Assembly: GCA_045105235.1 (NCBI GenBank)
Contig: JBGCDH010000021.1
Location: 1 to 64,000, forward strand
Origin: GCA-2684655 sp045105235
GTDB taxonomy: Bacteria; Planctomycetota; UBA1135; UBA2386
Reading direction: 5' to 3'
DNA length: 64,000 nt
In this document: positions 1 to 9,475 of the stretch, in pieces
How positions within the stretch are numbered: position 1 is the stretch's first letter
Layout: every line of letters starts with the position of its first letter
Notes under the pieces: model-generated
Told to the model about the DNA's origin: nothing
Seen by the model: the letters and a program-made list of their open reading frames with translations, nothing else
The model's database searches: none
Made by a program: the position numbers and the translations under genes

Positions 1-2509
1 CCGCGAAGTAGAAGAGGCTCATCGACACGGGACGCGTCACAACATCGTGTCCGGAGGGCCGCCCCGCGGAGCCCGCCGCCGTGGCAGCGTTGGAGTCCGC
101 AGCACTCTCGAACCCACTCTCGGCCTTCACCACGACGTGGAATCCGCGAGCGAGGGTCCAGAGCAGCTCGAGCACGGAGATGTCGAAGGACAGGCTGGTG
201 ACCGCAAGCCACGTGCCCGGCTCATGCCCGGCCTGATCGGCTCCCAGCACGCGGTCCATGCCGACAAAAAAGTTGGCGGCGTTGCGATGGCGCACCATGA
301 CGCCCTTCGGCCGCCCGGTCGACCCCGAGGTGTAGATCAGGTAGGCCAACTGCTCGCCGGCGCTGGCATCGTGGCCGCTGGTATCGTCCAACAGCACATC
401 GGCCGCGGCAATCTGCTCGCGGTCGCCATCGAGATCGACGCGCGGGCACGACGCTGGCGGCGCGCCGCTTGCACTCGACGCATCGACGATCAACGCAGCA
501 AGCTCCGCGTCCTCCGCCATGAACTGCAGGCGGTCCTTCGGATAGCTCGGATCGAGCGGCACGTAGGCGGCGCCGCAGCGCATCACCGCCAGCGCCGCCG
601 TCACCATTCCGAATCCGCGCGCGGTGCAGATGCCGACGCGGTCCCCGCTGGCAACGCCGCGCGCGCGCAGGTAGCCGGCAAGTCGATCGGCTGCGAGCAG
701 GAGCTCGCGGTAGCTGAGCTGCTGCTCATCGCCAGCGCCGGAGATCAACGCCGTGCGGTCCGGCAGCCGCTGCGCCATCGCCATGAACTGGCGGTGCAGG
801 CACGGCTCCGCGGCCTTCGGCGCATCCGTGTCGTTGAACTCCTGCAGCAGTCGACGCAGTTCGGCCTCGTCCAGCACCGGCACCTCGACGAGCGGACGAC
901 CACCATCGGCTGCCGCGGCGCGGGCGAAGGCCTGCAGTCGCGCAACCAGGGCGCGGGCGTTCTCTTCGCGCACCGTGGCCGCATCAAAGCAGAGACGCAC
1001 GCCGCCGGCGTCCGACACGACGAACTGCATCGTGCCCGCGTCGATCGCCCCCGCGCTTTCCGCGAGCGGTTCGACCGAGCCGGATACAATGCGCACCGGC
1101 GGCAGCAGCGTCGCGGCTCCGGCAATCGCATCGCTTCGCCGCGCCGCCACATCGCGCAGCAGCGGCCCGCGCGCCCGCGCGGCCTGCATGGCTTCGCGGA
1201 TGGCCGCGCGCGCCTGGTCGACCGAGGCGCCTTGCTCGGCCCGAAGCGGCAGCGGTGGACACGGTACGGCTAGGTCCTGCACCGCCGCGAGACCGTCGCG
1301 CATCGAACGATCGCAGAAACCGACTGCAGCCTGCAGCGTGCCGGCGTTGCGGAGCAAAAAGGCCGCGATGGTCGCAGCTACGTGCTCCGCATCGCCGCCA
1401 GGCACGTCGGCAGCGACCTCTGCGAGCGCGACCCCATCCGCTGGGGAGCCAGCGGCAGCGCCCGATGGCTCCGCATCGGGCACCGGCAGGGGCGCCGCTC
1501 CGTGCAGGACGCGCAGCCACTCGGCCTCCGACTTGCCGCTGCGCACACCGAGATCGGTCCAGGCCGCCACCTCAGCCGCGTCGGCCGTGGGCAACACCAC
1601 CCCAGCCGCGACTCCGAGTTGCGCTAGCTGGTGCTCGTCGAGCGACGCGCCCGCCAACGTCTGCGGCCGCAAGAGACGCACGTCCGCGCCATTGCCGCAG
1701 GCCACCACGACCTCCTCGGAACGGACCTGCACCACGGTTCCGGCGGGCTTGCCGCTGGCGCTGCCGGCGTCAAGCAAGGCGGCAGACGTAGCCACCAGGA
1801 CGCCGTGCGCAGCACGCACCTTGGCGACGGCCACGGGGTTTTGGTAGCCGCCGTGATCAAACGCCCGCACCCGCCGCGCCACGTCCTCGGCCGGCTGCTG
1901 GAAGTCCAGCACGCCAAGCCCGGCCGGCCGCGCCGAGCGCGCGAACCAGGTTCGTTGCGACAGGTCCTGCGGACGTCGCTCCAACCGGTCCTCTGCAAGC
2001 TGTTCGATGAGTTCGCCAAACGACGCGACCCCATGCTCAAAGCAACGCGCGTTGAGGGTAAAAGCGGTGTCGTCCGGCGCGATCGCGAACGTGCGCTGCA
2101 GCAGGATGTCGCCGGTATCGGCTTTGGGCTCGATGACGTGCCACGTCACCCCGTGCTCGTTCTCGCCGCCATGCAGCGCCCAGCAGGTCGCGTTCAAGCC
2201 CGCGTAGCGCGGCAGCGGTCCATCGTGAAAGTTGATCGCGCAGCGCTTCGGCAGCGCCAGCACATCCGGGGCCAACAGCTTCAGCCAGGTAATCGCGAAC
2301 AGCACGTCGCAGGCGTCGCCCGCCAGCGTCGCCGCGAGCCGATCATCGGCCGCCACGCAGCGCAAGCCGTTCTCGGCGCAGTAGCGGCGCACCTTGTCCG
2401 TATCGGTCGCAACAGCTGCGACGCGATGGCCACGCTCCTGCCATGCCTCGAGGCACTGCAGCAGCAACGTATCGGAGCCGACAAAGACGGCAGCGAGGGG
2501 TGACACCAT
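1..2509 (-). CDS. Hybrid NRPS, N-terminal part: formyltransferase - condensation-like - adenylation with embedded luciferase-like monooxygenase (cut by window edge)
   Basis: An 836-codon minus-strand reading frame runs without a stop from the ATG at 2509 to the window edge, so the C-terminus is missing. Residues 1-290 resemble methionyl-tRNA/hydroxymethyl formyltransferases: a Rossmann-like start (MVSPLAAVFVGSDTLL), the catalytic-type INFHDGPLPRYAGLN near residue 92, and a D-x-G-D-I segment about 25 residues later. About 330-580 looks like the C-terminal half of a condensation domain, and I see no HHxxxDG. From about 590 it is an adenylation domain: LSYRELL, AYVPLDP, the core motif YLIYTSGSTGRPKGV near 720-735, and FDISVLELLWTL. 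After the last motif the sequence breaks into SMSLFYFA, the typical start of the luciferase-like monooxygenases (MupA/Atu3671 type) inserted in adenylation domains. The substrate is unreadable because the specificity pocket lies beyond the edge. No carrier domain is visible yet. The family assignment is sound; the product is unknown. Confidence 0.88.
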   Translation of the reverse strand, partial: MVSPLAAVFVGSDTLLLQCLEAWQERGHRVAAVATDTDKVRRYCAENGLRCVAADDRLAATLAGDACDVLFAITWLKLLAPDVLALPKRCAINFHDGPLPRYAGLNATCWALHGGENEHGVTWHVIEPKADTGDILLQRTFAIAPDDTAFTLNARCFEHGVASFGELIEQLAEDRLERRPQDLSQRTWFARSARPAGLGVLDFQQPAEDVARRVRAFDHGGYQNPVAVAKVRAAHGVLVATSAALLDAGSASGKPAGTVVQVRSEEVVVACGNGADVRLLRPQTLAGASLDEHQLAQLGVAAGVVLPTADAAEVAAWTDLGVRSGKSEAEWLRVLHGAAPLPVPDAEPSGAAAGSPADGVALAEVAADVPGGDAEHVAATIAAFLLRNAGTLQAAVGFCDRSMRDGLAAVQDLAVPCPPLPLRAEQGASVDQARAAIREAMQAARARGPLLRDVAARRSDAIAGAATLLPPVRIVSGSVEPLAESAGAIDAGTMQFVVSDAGGVRLCFDAATVREENARALVARLQAFARAAAADGGRPLVEVPVLDEAELRRLLQEFNDTDAPKAAEPCLHRQFMAMAQRLPDRTALISGAGDEQQLSYRELLLAADRLAGYLRARGVASGDRVGICTARGFGMVTAALAVMRCGAAYVPLDPSYPKDRLQFMAEDAELAALIVDASSASGAPPASCPRVDLDGDREQIAAADVLLDDTSGHDASAGEQLAYLIYTSGSTGRPKGVMVRHRNAANFFVGMDRVLGADQAGHEPGTWLAVTSLSFDISVLELLWTLARGFHVVVKAESGFESAADSNAATAAGSAGRPSGHDVVTRPVSMSLFYFA

Positions 2510-2914
2510 GTCTATTCCATCGAGAGATTCACAAGCGGCTCTTGATCCAGCCTGCATCGAGTCGGCCGGGCCCCCACACGGGCACGGCACGACGCGCACA
2601 GATGGCGATGCCATCGGGCATTCGCTGTCGCTCAGGGGGACAACGATATATCCGCAATGGAATGTCACGAAGCTTGGTCACGACATGAAAACCCGGATCT
2701 GGCTTCGGTCGCTGCCGTGCAGACCCTGCCGGCCCTCCGCTGGCGGGCGGGCTTGCTGGCGACAGCGCGGACCGTCCTCCTGCCGGATGGGTCGCCACGG
2801 CCCGGACGATTTGCAGGTGCGGGCCCAAGCTGGCTTCGAGCCCCCTGAACCCCTTGAGGACCAGCCTGAACCTACCCCGTAGGCTCTCGCTGGTTGGGCG
2901 ACCTGCCGGCCGAT
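2510..2914. other. Intergenic stretch upstream of the NRPS gene; short direct repeat, no gene seen
   Basis: No convincing coding frame lies between the NRPS start and the stop codon of the next minus-strand gene. This space must hold the NRPS promoter. It contains a 7-bp direct repeat, GTCACGA at 2664-2670 and 2677-2683 (13-bp period), and a small AT-rich patch near 2645-2652. Either could be regulatory, but nothing matches a known operator. Confidence 0.5.
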
Positions 2915-5287
2915 CTATTTCTGCACGGTGAAGACGACCGGCGGGAACACCTTGGCGCGATCGCGCGCCTCGACCAGCAGCACCTGCGGCACGTCCCACT
3001 GCACGTCAACCTGGGCGCCGGCCGCAAACGGCTGCAGCGGCACGAACGCGACCAGCCCGTCGGCGGCCGGGCCGTTGCACGACTCGGCCGCAGTCCTCTC
3101 GGCATCGGTGCCGACGTAGTGCACCACCAGCCCCTTGACCGGCAGGTTGTTGGCGAACACCCGGCAACGCACCTGCTGCATCAGCGGCGCTGGCTGAACC
3201 TTGCGCGCGAAGTGAAGCGTCAGCGGCATGCCGATGACCGCATCGGCCGCGAGGCCGAGCTCTTGCAGCTTTTTTCGCACGACGAAATCGAGGCCTGCAA
3301 TCGACGCCGACGGTGGGATCTCGCGCTGGCGATGACGAGGCCACGCGAGCGGCGCGCCGCGGCGCATCGATCGCGCCAGCCCCGCGCCAAGCACGTAGCC
3401 AACCCCCGGATCGGACGCGACCGAAAACAGCTCGCGTCCCGGCGCCAGCAGCATGTCGCGCAGGCGCGGCTGCGCCATCCATTCGGCCACCGCATCGAGC
3501 GGCTTCTTCGTGCGCGACCACAGCACCGAGCGCCCAATCGCCTCCGGACGAACGGGCATCTCGACCGGCTTGGCCTTCTTGCCTTTCTTGCGCCTGGCTT
3601 CCTGCTTCTTGAGCTCGCGCTCCGCCTTGATCAGATCCTTCTCGTAGCGGCGCACCGCGACGAACTCCGGCGTCGAGTCGAGAAAGCAGCCGAGCGGCCC
3701 GACTCGAGCGGCGGCACGAGCCGCGTTGACGGCACTCAAAAGCTGCCGGGCACGCTCTCCCGTCTTCTTGGCGCGCTTGGGCAACGCCGCCAGCGGATCG
3801 CGCACCATCGCCTTGCGCAGTTCGTCGCCGCGCGCCCAGAACGTGCGCCAGTCGCTATCAATCTTTGGCAGCGACACGCCGGTCTTGCGCAAGAACTCTG
3901 CCTCGATGTCCGGCGGCGTGCGCGGGCCCTTGCCGCGCGAGCGATCGAGCTCCATCAGCAGCTCCGGCCGCCAGTGCGCCAGGTAATGGCAGATCGCCCA
4001 TGCCTTGACGCGCTGCTCGTTGGTGAAGCGTGCGGCGCGGATCAGCACCAGCTCGCTGCTGCGCGTATCGCTCTTCGACCAAGCCGACTCCTGCGCGATC
4101 TGCTGCCACACGTCGAGGTCGGGCGACAGGCGGCGCGTCACGTGGCTGGCCGCCGTGCGCTCTTTCAGCTGTTCCTGCAGAAACGTCAGCGTGCGCCCGA
4201 GCAAGAAGCCGCAGGCCATGTGCCCTGCTCCTTCCCAAAGCCCTTCCGTGTCGACGCCCAGCGCGTCCTGCACGATGCCGCGCACGGCCTGGTCCTGGCA
4301 CACGGGCAAACCGTTTTCTCCTTTGTGCACCCGCAGCGACTCACCGCCGCTCTGCAGGTAGCACTGGTCGACCACGTCGCGCAGGAACTGCAGGCGATCC
4401 GCAGAGAACTGGCTGCTGCAGGCATCGAGCACCGTGCTGTATTCGCCCGCACCTCGCAAGAAGACCAGGTTGCGGCGACGGACCGGCACAAACAGCTCCC
4501 CGTCTGAGACGGAAAACAGCGTGTGGCACAGCAGCAGCGCCCGCTCGCAGTCCTGCGCGAGCCTCTTCAGCTCGTCGGCCGAGCGCGTGCCCCAGACCTG
4601 AAAAAACTCCGTCTCGAAGCCGCGATGCTCAAGTCCAGCACCTTCGAGCAGCGGCAGGGTCCCCGTCAGTTCCTTGGTGGGAAACTCGGTCTCGTTGAGC
4701 CAGTCGCACGCCTGCTTGATCCGACGGCCGCGCCGCAGCATGCGGAGTTCGAGCTCGCTGCCGACAAAGCCCTCGAACTCGCGGATCGCGAGCGCCTGCG
4801 AGGCCGCCTCGTCGCCTGGCTGAAAGCGCAGCACGCGCTGCCAGTGCGGCACGGCCAGCTCGGTCTTGCCAAGCGTTGTCCATGCTTTCGCCAGCGCCAG
4901 GTGCTCTTCGCGGAGCTCGTCATGGAGCTTGTCGAGTTTGCGCTCGATGCGGCGCAAGCGGCTCGCCTTGGCCTTGAGGTCACGGTCCAGGATCAGGGCG
5001 TTGGGATCCAGTCGCCACGCTCTGCCAACCGCAACAAAGCCGGTGCCGGTGCGAGCCTTCTTGTCGTCTTCGGCGTATTCCATCCAGATCTCGCGGCGCA
5101 GCAGCAGCGCCCGGCCGTGCTGTTTTTCCGCCTGCAGGGCGTCCGCCGCGGCATGCAATCCGGTCACTGCCTTGCTGCGCAGCTCCGCTTCACGCAGCCG
5201 CAGGGTTTCGGCATCCTGGGCGCAGGAGGCTTGGATGATCCATCCAAGCGCCAGCGTCATGACGAAGATCCTCGCGAGGGGTCGCAT
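2915..5287 (-). CDS. Secreted protein with TPR-like N-terminus and degenerate CAP-like C-terminal domain
   Basis: This encodes 790 residues from the ATG at 5287. I chose that start because it gives a signal peptide (MRPLARIFVMTLALGWIIQA, cleavage near SCAQ), whereas the frame open further upstream would run into the divergent gene. Residues 25-170 are helical, with a TPR-like stretch where pre-processing counts are summed (AWTTLGKTELAVPHWQRVL). The middle resembles the 485-aa protein at 29670-31127, including the FLLG and AICHYLAHWRPELLMELDRS segments, so the two are probably paralogues. Near 540-690 a region reads like a CAP/SCP domain (LLSAVNAARAAARVGPLG, then AEWMAQPRLRDMLLAPG), but the usual catalytic or metal His residues are not seen. 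A Lys/Arg-rich linker (KKQEARRKKGKKAK) lies between. Function is unknown, presumably envelope. It diverges from 5318 with only 30 bp between starts. Confidence 0.72.
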   Translation of the reverse strand: MRPLARIFVMTLALGWIIQASCAQDAETLRLREAELRSKAVTGLHAAADALQAEKQHGRALLLRREIWMEYAEDDKKARTGTGFVAVGRAWRLDPNALILDRDLKAKASRLRRIERKLDKLHDELREEHLALAKAWTTLGKTELAVPHWQRVLRFQPGDEAASQALAIREFEGFVGSELELRMLRRGRRIKQACDWLNETEFPTKELTGTLPLLEGAGLEHRGFETEFFQVWGTRSADELKRLAQDCERALLLCHTLFSVSDGELFVPVRRRNLVFLRGAGEYSTVLDACSSQFSADRLQFLRDVVDQCYLQSGGESLRVHKGENGLPVCQDQAVRGIVQDALGVDTEGLWEGAGHMACGFLLGRTLTFLQEQLKERTAASHVTRRLSPDLDVWQQIAQESAWSKSDTRSSELVLIRAARFTNEQRVKAWAICHYLAHWRPELLMELDRSRGKGPRTPPDIEAEFLRKTGVSLPKIDSDWRTFWARGDELRKAMVRDPLAALPKRAKKTGERARQLLSAVNAARAAARVGPLGCFLDSTPEFVAVRRYEKDLIKAERELKKQEARRKKGKKAKPVEMPVRPEAIGRSVLWSRTKKPLDAVAEWMAQPRLRDMLLAPGRELFSVASDPGVGYVLGAGLARSMRRGAPLAWPRHRQREIPPSASIAGLDFVVRKKLQELGLAADAVIGMPLTLHFARKVQPAPLMQQVRCRVFANNLPVKGLVVHYVGTDAERTAAESCNGPAADGLVAFVPLQPFAAGAQVDVQWDVPQVLLVEARDRAKVFPPVVFTVQK

Positions 5288-5317
5288 CCGCACCACGCTA
5301 CGCGATGATGGCCTGCC

Positions 5318-7513
5318 ATGCATCGCACCCGTGCCGAACGGACTGGATCTCTGCTCAGCAGACTCGCCGGAGCCCTTTTCTGCGCACTCGCCAGCGGACT
5401 CTGCAGCGAGCCGATTTGCGCGCAAGCGCCGATCCCTTCGGCAAAGCCGACCGCTCCGACCGAGCCGAGCAAACGTGCCGGTCGCGAAATCGTCGTGCAG
5501 AACCTCGCGCCATTCGGCCGCAGCCAAATCGCCAGCGTCGTGGTGCCGTTCGCGCAGGGCATCGCCGGCGAGCCGCCGGAGCTCAGCATCGACGACCGAC
5601 CCACCGTTTGGCAGCCGTTCGGAGCCCGCTGGCCGGACGGCACCTGGCGCCAGGCGATCTGCTTGTTTCCGGTCGACCTGGGCCCGCTGTCCGAAGTGCG
5701 CCTGCCGCTGGTTGCCGGTGCCCGCAAACCGGCCGCCGGGGAGATCAAGATGCCCGAAGCCGTGCACAAAGACGTCAGCCTGAGCGTCTCGGTTCGTCGC
5801 GGCCAGCGCGCCGTGCGCGCCGAGCCCCAGCGGGTGCGCGACCTCGAGAGCAACGCCATGCGCCGGGTCGAGCTGCGTCGCTGCCGCGTCGACGACAGCG
5901 GCCTCGTCGTCGAACTCATCGTCACGGCCTACCGCGACCAGCCCCACGCCGACGTCAGCGTGTCCATCTGGTTTTCCGACCCGGGCAGCCCGGACATGCA
6001 GCGCAAGGTTGACGAACTCGCAATCGAATGCCGCGGCATGGCGCTGGTCCTGCGGCACGCCGGCTACCTCGGCATCGAGCAGTCGCAGACGCCTTACGGC
6101 AGCCGCACGGTGCTGCTTCGCAACGCCGTGCTCGGCGATGCGCAAGGTATCCGACGCACCGGTGCTCTGGTGCCGCCCCTGCCCGGCAAGAAGAAGGTCG
6201 ACGACACACTGCGCGCGGTCGCCACCGCGCCGCTGCTGGCCGCCACCTCGTGGCGGAACACCGATGCCTTCGGCCCCTACGGCGTCGTGCCGCCACCGCC
6301 GCCGTGGCTCGCGGGCGATGCGCTACGCCTGCACTTTTCGCGCCGCCACCGCGCGTTTGTCAAACGCGAACGTCCCGGCGGGGATCCCTTTGGCGTCGGC
6401 CCCTTCGGGCAGGCACGCTTCGCGGGCCAAACCGGTGACCAAGCCGACTTCGGCACCTGCAAGCTGGCAGGCATTGCCTGGAGCGGCATGCCGAGCATGC
6501 TGCTCGAAGTCGAGCCTTCGGTGCTTCAGGAAGCCTGCCGCCCAGTGCACTTCTTCGAACAGGATGGTTCTCCGGTTGAGCCCGACGACCACCCCGAATG
6601 GGTTGTCTGGAGCGGCCGCACCCATTGGCACGGCGGCGTCAGCAAAGACCGACTCGGCAAACCTGTTCCCCAGCCCCCCTCCGAAACCCACGGCTGGACC
6701 GGCAAGGACCGCGAACACTGGTCCAACAACCATCTCGCAGCCTACGCGCTGCTGACCGGGGCCCACTGGGCGCGGCGCGAACTCGAGAACGACGTGCGCC
6801 TATACCTCGCCGGCCAGACCCTCGACCCGAGCTACTCCACCTCGAACGCCGGCGCACCGCGCGGCGGTGGCCGCACGGCCCTGTCAGCTTCCTGGGCGCT
6901 GTGCGTGCTCGGCGACAATCGACTGCGCGAACGCATGGACCAGCGCATGGACCGCGTCTACTTCCAGCAGTGGCGCGGCCGCGAACTCGCCGCAGACCGG
7001 GTCCGGCCGATGGCGGTCACGGGTCCCGACAACCGGCTGCTGCGCGGCAAGCACCCGTTTTGGAATCCGTGGCAGGACGCTCTCGCGGCCGTTGGCTTCG
7101 GCGCCCACCACCGCATGACCGGCAACCAGAAGGCGCGCCAGCTCGCCGAACAGCTCGCGTGCAACGTGGTCCGACACGGCTGGCGCTGCGACGACGCCGT
7201 CTGCGAAGTGGGCATGGCGATCCGCTGGCTCGAGGGCGAGCCCTTTTCGCCAGCGCAATGGCGCAGCACCGACGACACACTGGTTCAGTGGGGCTTTGAA
7301 ACGGCGTTTTCGGAGTGGTCGATTGCCGCGGTCGAAATCGCGCGCGTGGTTGCCGAACGCGACGGCGACCACGAGCTCGCCGACAAGGCGCGCAGCATCC
7401 AGGCGCGAATGCGTCAGGGACGCCAAAAGCCCGGCGCCGAGTATCCGCTGCTCGGCGGCTACGACCGCCTATCCGAATGGGATGCGGTGCAGTGGCACGC
7501 CGCAAAGAACTAG
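5318..7513 (+). CDS. Secreted protein with RIFT-barrel-like N-terminal domain, unknown function
   Basis: This 731-residue protein starts at ATG 5318. It has an N-terminal signal sequence (SLLSRLAGALFCALASGLC, then QAPIPS). The first 150 mature residues read like the RIFT-barrel domains found at the N-terminus of planctomycete exo-rhamnogalacturonan-lyase-like proteins: QNLAPFGRSQIASVVVPFAQG followed by a W-P-D-G-T-W-R-Q segment. The rest contains Trp/His-rich helical segments (HWSNNHLAAYALLTGAHWAR; FGAHHRMTGNQKARQLAEQL) that suggest an alpha/alpha toroid of the polysaccharide-lyase kind. No catalytic residue can be assigned. It precedes the hydrolase at 7524 by 10 nt and probably shares its transcript. 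Carbohydrate handling is an inference, and the protein could be non-enzymatic. Confidence 0.75.
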   Translation: MHRTRAERTGSLLSRLAGALFCALASGLCSEPICAQAPIPSAKPTAPTEPSKRAGREIVVQNLAPFGRSQIASVVVPFAQGIAGEPPELSIDDRPTVWQPFGARWPDGTWRQAICLFPVDLGPLSEVRLPLVAGARKPAAGEIKMPEAVHKDVSLSVSVRRGQRAVRAEPQRVRDLESNAMRRVELRRCRVDDSGLVVELIVTAYRDQPHADVSVSIWFSDPGSPDMQRKVDELAIECRGMALVLRHAGYLGIEQSQTPYGSRTVLLRNAVLGDAQGIRRTGALVPPLPGKKKVDDTLRAVATAPLLAATSWRNTDAFGPYGVVPPPPPWLAGDALRLHFSRRHRAFVKRERPGGDPFGVGPFGQARFAGQTGDQADFGTCKLAGIAWSGMPSMLLEVEPSVLQEACRPVHFFEQDGSPVEPDDHPEWVVWSGRTHWHGGVSKDRLGKPVPQPPSETHGWTGKDREHWSNNHLAAYALLTGAHWARRELENDVRLYLAGQTLDPSYSTSNAGAPRGGGRTALSASWALCVLGDNRLRERMDQRMDRVYFQQWRGRELAADRVRPMAVTGPDNRLLRGKHPFWNPWQDALAAVGFGAHHRMTGNQKARQLAEQLACNVVRHGWRCDDAVCEVGMAIRWLEGEPFSPAQWRSTDDTLVQWGFETAFSEWSIAAVEIARVVAERDGDHELADKARSIQARMRQGRQKPGAEYPLLGGYDRLSEWDAVQWHAAKN

Positions 7514-7523
7514 CAGACGAACC

Positions 7524-8483
7524 ATGCGCATCATCGCTATCCACGGCATCGGAGATCACCCTGCGGACTTCCATCGCGACTGGGCCGACGTGCTCCGCGA
7601 TGAGTTTGGCAGCGGCGAGTGCGAAGTGCTTGGGCTGCGCTGGACGGAAGATCAGCGACGCATCGCCAATCGCTTTCCCGTGCTCAGCCAGCGGCTCACG
7701 GGACTCGCCGGCCGACTCGGCGCCGGCATGGACGATTCGCTGCGCCAGTCGACCGGCTTCCAGCTGGTGCAGCAGTACGTGCACGACGTCTTCACGTATG
7801 CAGCGCTGCACGACATGCGCCACCTCGTGCAGACCGAAGCCATGCGCCAGCTGCGTCAGCTAAGCGGCGGTGACCGTGCCGGCGACACCGTGTTGGTCGC
7901 ACACTCGCTCGGCGCCGCGCTTGCCGTGCATGCAGCGCAGCTCGAAAAGCGCGTGGTCGGCCGCATCGGCTGGCGCGGGCTCGTCATGCTGGCACCGCCA
8001 CTCGGCGTGCGCTCGCCGCTTCCCAATGTTCTCGACCCGCTGGCCGTGACGCCCGACAGCCGCGTGCCAACAAACCTTCAGGGAGGCCTCGACGAACACC
8101 TTGCCGACGAACGCATCACCTGGGCGGAGCCGCGGTCGCGGCCGCTCGGCCACAAGCCCGACGAGGCCGAACGCCTCGCCATCCTCCGGCAGATCTGCAG
8201 CAACTGGCTACCGTGCGGCGCCGACCCTTTGCACTTCGTCGTCAACCGCAACGACATGGTCTGCAGCGACGTGCGCTTCGACGTGCTCGGGCGCAGCATC
8301 GACCCGGTCTCGATCAAGCAGGGCTATTCCGACGCGGAGCAGACCTTGCTGAAAAACGGAGCGAGCTGGCATTCCGTCGCATTCGGCGAGCCCAAGCTCG
8401 ACGCGATCGCCGCCAACCACGACGCTCTCACCTATCTCCAGCAGCCAGAAACCCTGGCAGCCATCCGGAGGGCGTTTGCATGA
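7524..8483 (+). CDS. Alpha/beta-hydrolase (lipase/esterase-like) protein
   Basis: This encodes 319 residues. The ATG at 7524 follows the stop of the preceding gene by 10 nt and starts cleanly at the first beta strand, MRIIAIHGIGDHP, the HGxG oxyanion-type motif of lipase-like hydrolases. The nucleophile elbow is A-H-S-L-G with Ser128 (LVAHSLGAALA), a GxSxG variant with Ala at the first position. A late Asp (RNDMVCSD) and His (ANHDAL) could complete the triad. There is no signal peptide, so a cytoplasmic location is likely. The stop overlaps the start of the lipoprotein gene (ATGA), implying translational coupling. Substrate is unknown. Confidence 0.8.
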   Translation: MRIIAIHGIGDHPADFHRDWADVLRDEFGSGECEVLGLRWTEDQRRIANRFPVLSQRLTGLAGRLGAGMDDSLRQSTGFQLVQQYVHDVFTYAALHDMRHLVQTEAMRQLRQLSGGDRAGDTVLVAHSLGAALAVHAAQLEKRVVGRIGWRGLVMLAPPLGVRSPLPNVLDPLAVTPDSRVPTNLQGGLDEHLADERITWAEPRSRPLGHKPDEAERLAILRQICSNWLPCGADPLHFVVNRNDMVCSDVRFDVLGRSIDPVSIKQGYSDAEQTLLKNGASWHSVAFGEPKLDAIAANHDALTYLQQPETLAAIRRAFA

Positions 8484-9442
8484 GCACCGCTCGCGCGTTC
8501 TGCCTGTTGGCCGTGACGGTGGCGACCACCGCCCTGTCGAGCTGCACCCCGTGGTCCAAGCTGTCGCCCTCGGCTGCACTCGCGCGGACACCGGCCGAAC
8601 AAGATGCCCGCCAGCGCATCGATGCTTTGCTGGTCGCCTACCGCGCCGAACTTGCCGAACTACCCAAGGCCGATGAGAGCACCAGCGTAGCGAGCAAGGC
8701 CCAGGCAGACGAAGTCGTTGCCGCTCTGCGCGATGCGTGCACACGGCACCGGCAACGGCTTGCCGACGGCCGGCCGCCCTACGCCGTACTGGAGTCGTTC
8801 AAGAACGCCCGCAACCAGCTGCTCGCGACGCCGGCATCTGCCGGCCTCAAAGCCTGGAACAACATGCTGACCGCGCCCGAGGACCTCGCATGGCAGCCGA
8901 GTGCGGCGCTGCTCCGGCAGCTGTCGCAGCCCATCCTCGACGGCCGTGCCGACCTGTTTGCTCGCAAGTACTTCCACGACCCAAAGGACGAAGGCGGCAA
9001 CCTTGTCGAAGGCTACCTCAACTCGCGCTTCGATCTGTTTCGCTCGGCCCAGCTTGGTGAGCACGGCGGCGCCGACGACAGCTCGCCCTACGGCGTATCC
9101 CCGTGGGAAGCCATCGCGCGCCTCGAACCGTTCGCATCGGTCGACGGCAGCAGCGACGTTGGCCTACTCGGCGCCGTCGGCATCACCCGGCATTTGTTTC
9201 CCAATGGACAGGGCGAAGACCTCTGGAGCCGCTACCTGCAGCGCGTCGGCCTGCGCCTCGGTGCGGGTGCCACAATGGGCTCGGGCGAAGCCGGTGATTT
9301 CGTGCTCGGCGTCGGCGTGCAGCTGCGCTCTTGGACCGTCTGGACGCTGTGGAACGCGGAAGATGAGGATGTCATCGTCGGCATCGGCTCCGGCGATTTT
9401 CGCTGGCTCGGCGAGCTGACGACATGGTTTGGCGGAGCGTGA
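8480..9442 (+). CDS. Predicted lipoprotein, unknown function
   Basis: This 320-residue protein starts at the ATG overlapping the preceding TGA by 4 nt. Its N-terminus is a lipoprotein signal: a hydrophobic stretch LLAVTVATTA followed by the lipobox LSSC at residues 19-22. A helical, charged region (residues 40-150) is followed by a C-terminal half rich in beta-type glycine alternation (VGLRLGAGATMGSGEAG, VLGVGVQLRSWTVWTLWN), resembling small outer-membrane beta-strand proteins. I do not recognise the family. Coupling to the hydrolase gene suggests a shared envelope or lipid-related role, which is inference only. Confidence 0.72.
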   Translation: MSTARAFCLLAVTVATTALSSCTPWSKLSPSAALARTPAEQDARQRIDALLVAYRAELAELPKADESTSVASKAQADEVVAALRDACTRHRQRLADGRPPYAVLESFKNARNQLLATPASAGLKAWNNMLTAPEDLAWQPSAALLRQLSQPILDGRADLFARKYFHDPKDEGGNLVEGYLNSRFDLFRSAQLGEHGGADDSSPYGVSPWEAIARLEPFASVDGSSDVGLLGAVGITRHLFPNGQGEDLWSRYLQRVGLRLGAGATMGSGEAGDFVLGVGVQLRSWTVWTLWNAEDEDVIVGIGSGDFRWLGELTTWFGGA

Positions 9443-9475
9443 TTTGGCCGTGCTGCCGTATGACGTGACGAGCCC

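Noticed and set aside
47..1273. Long plus-strand frame opposite the NRPS
   Set aside because: The minus strand encodes uninterrupted NRPS motifs; the plus product is Arg/His-rich and matches nothing.
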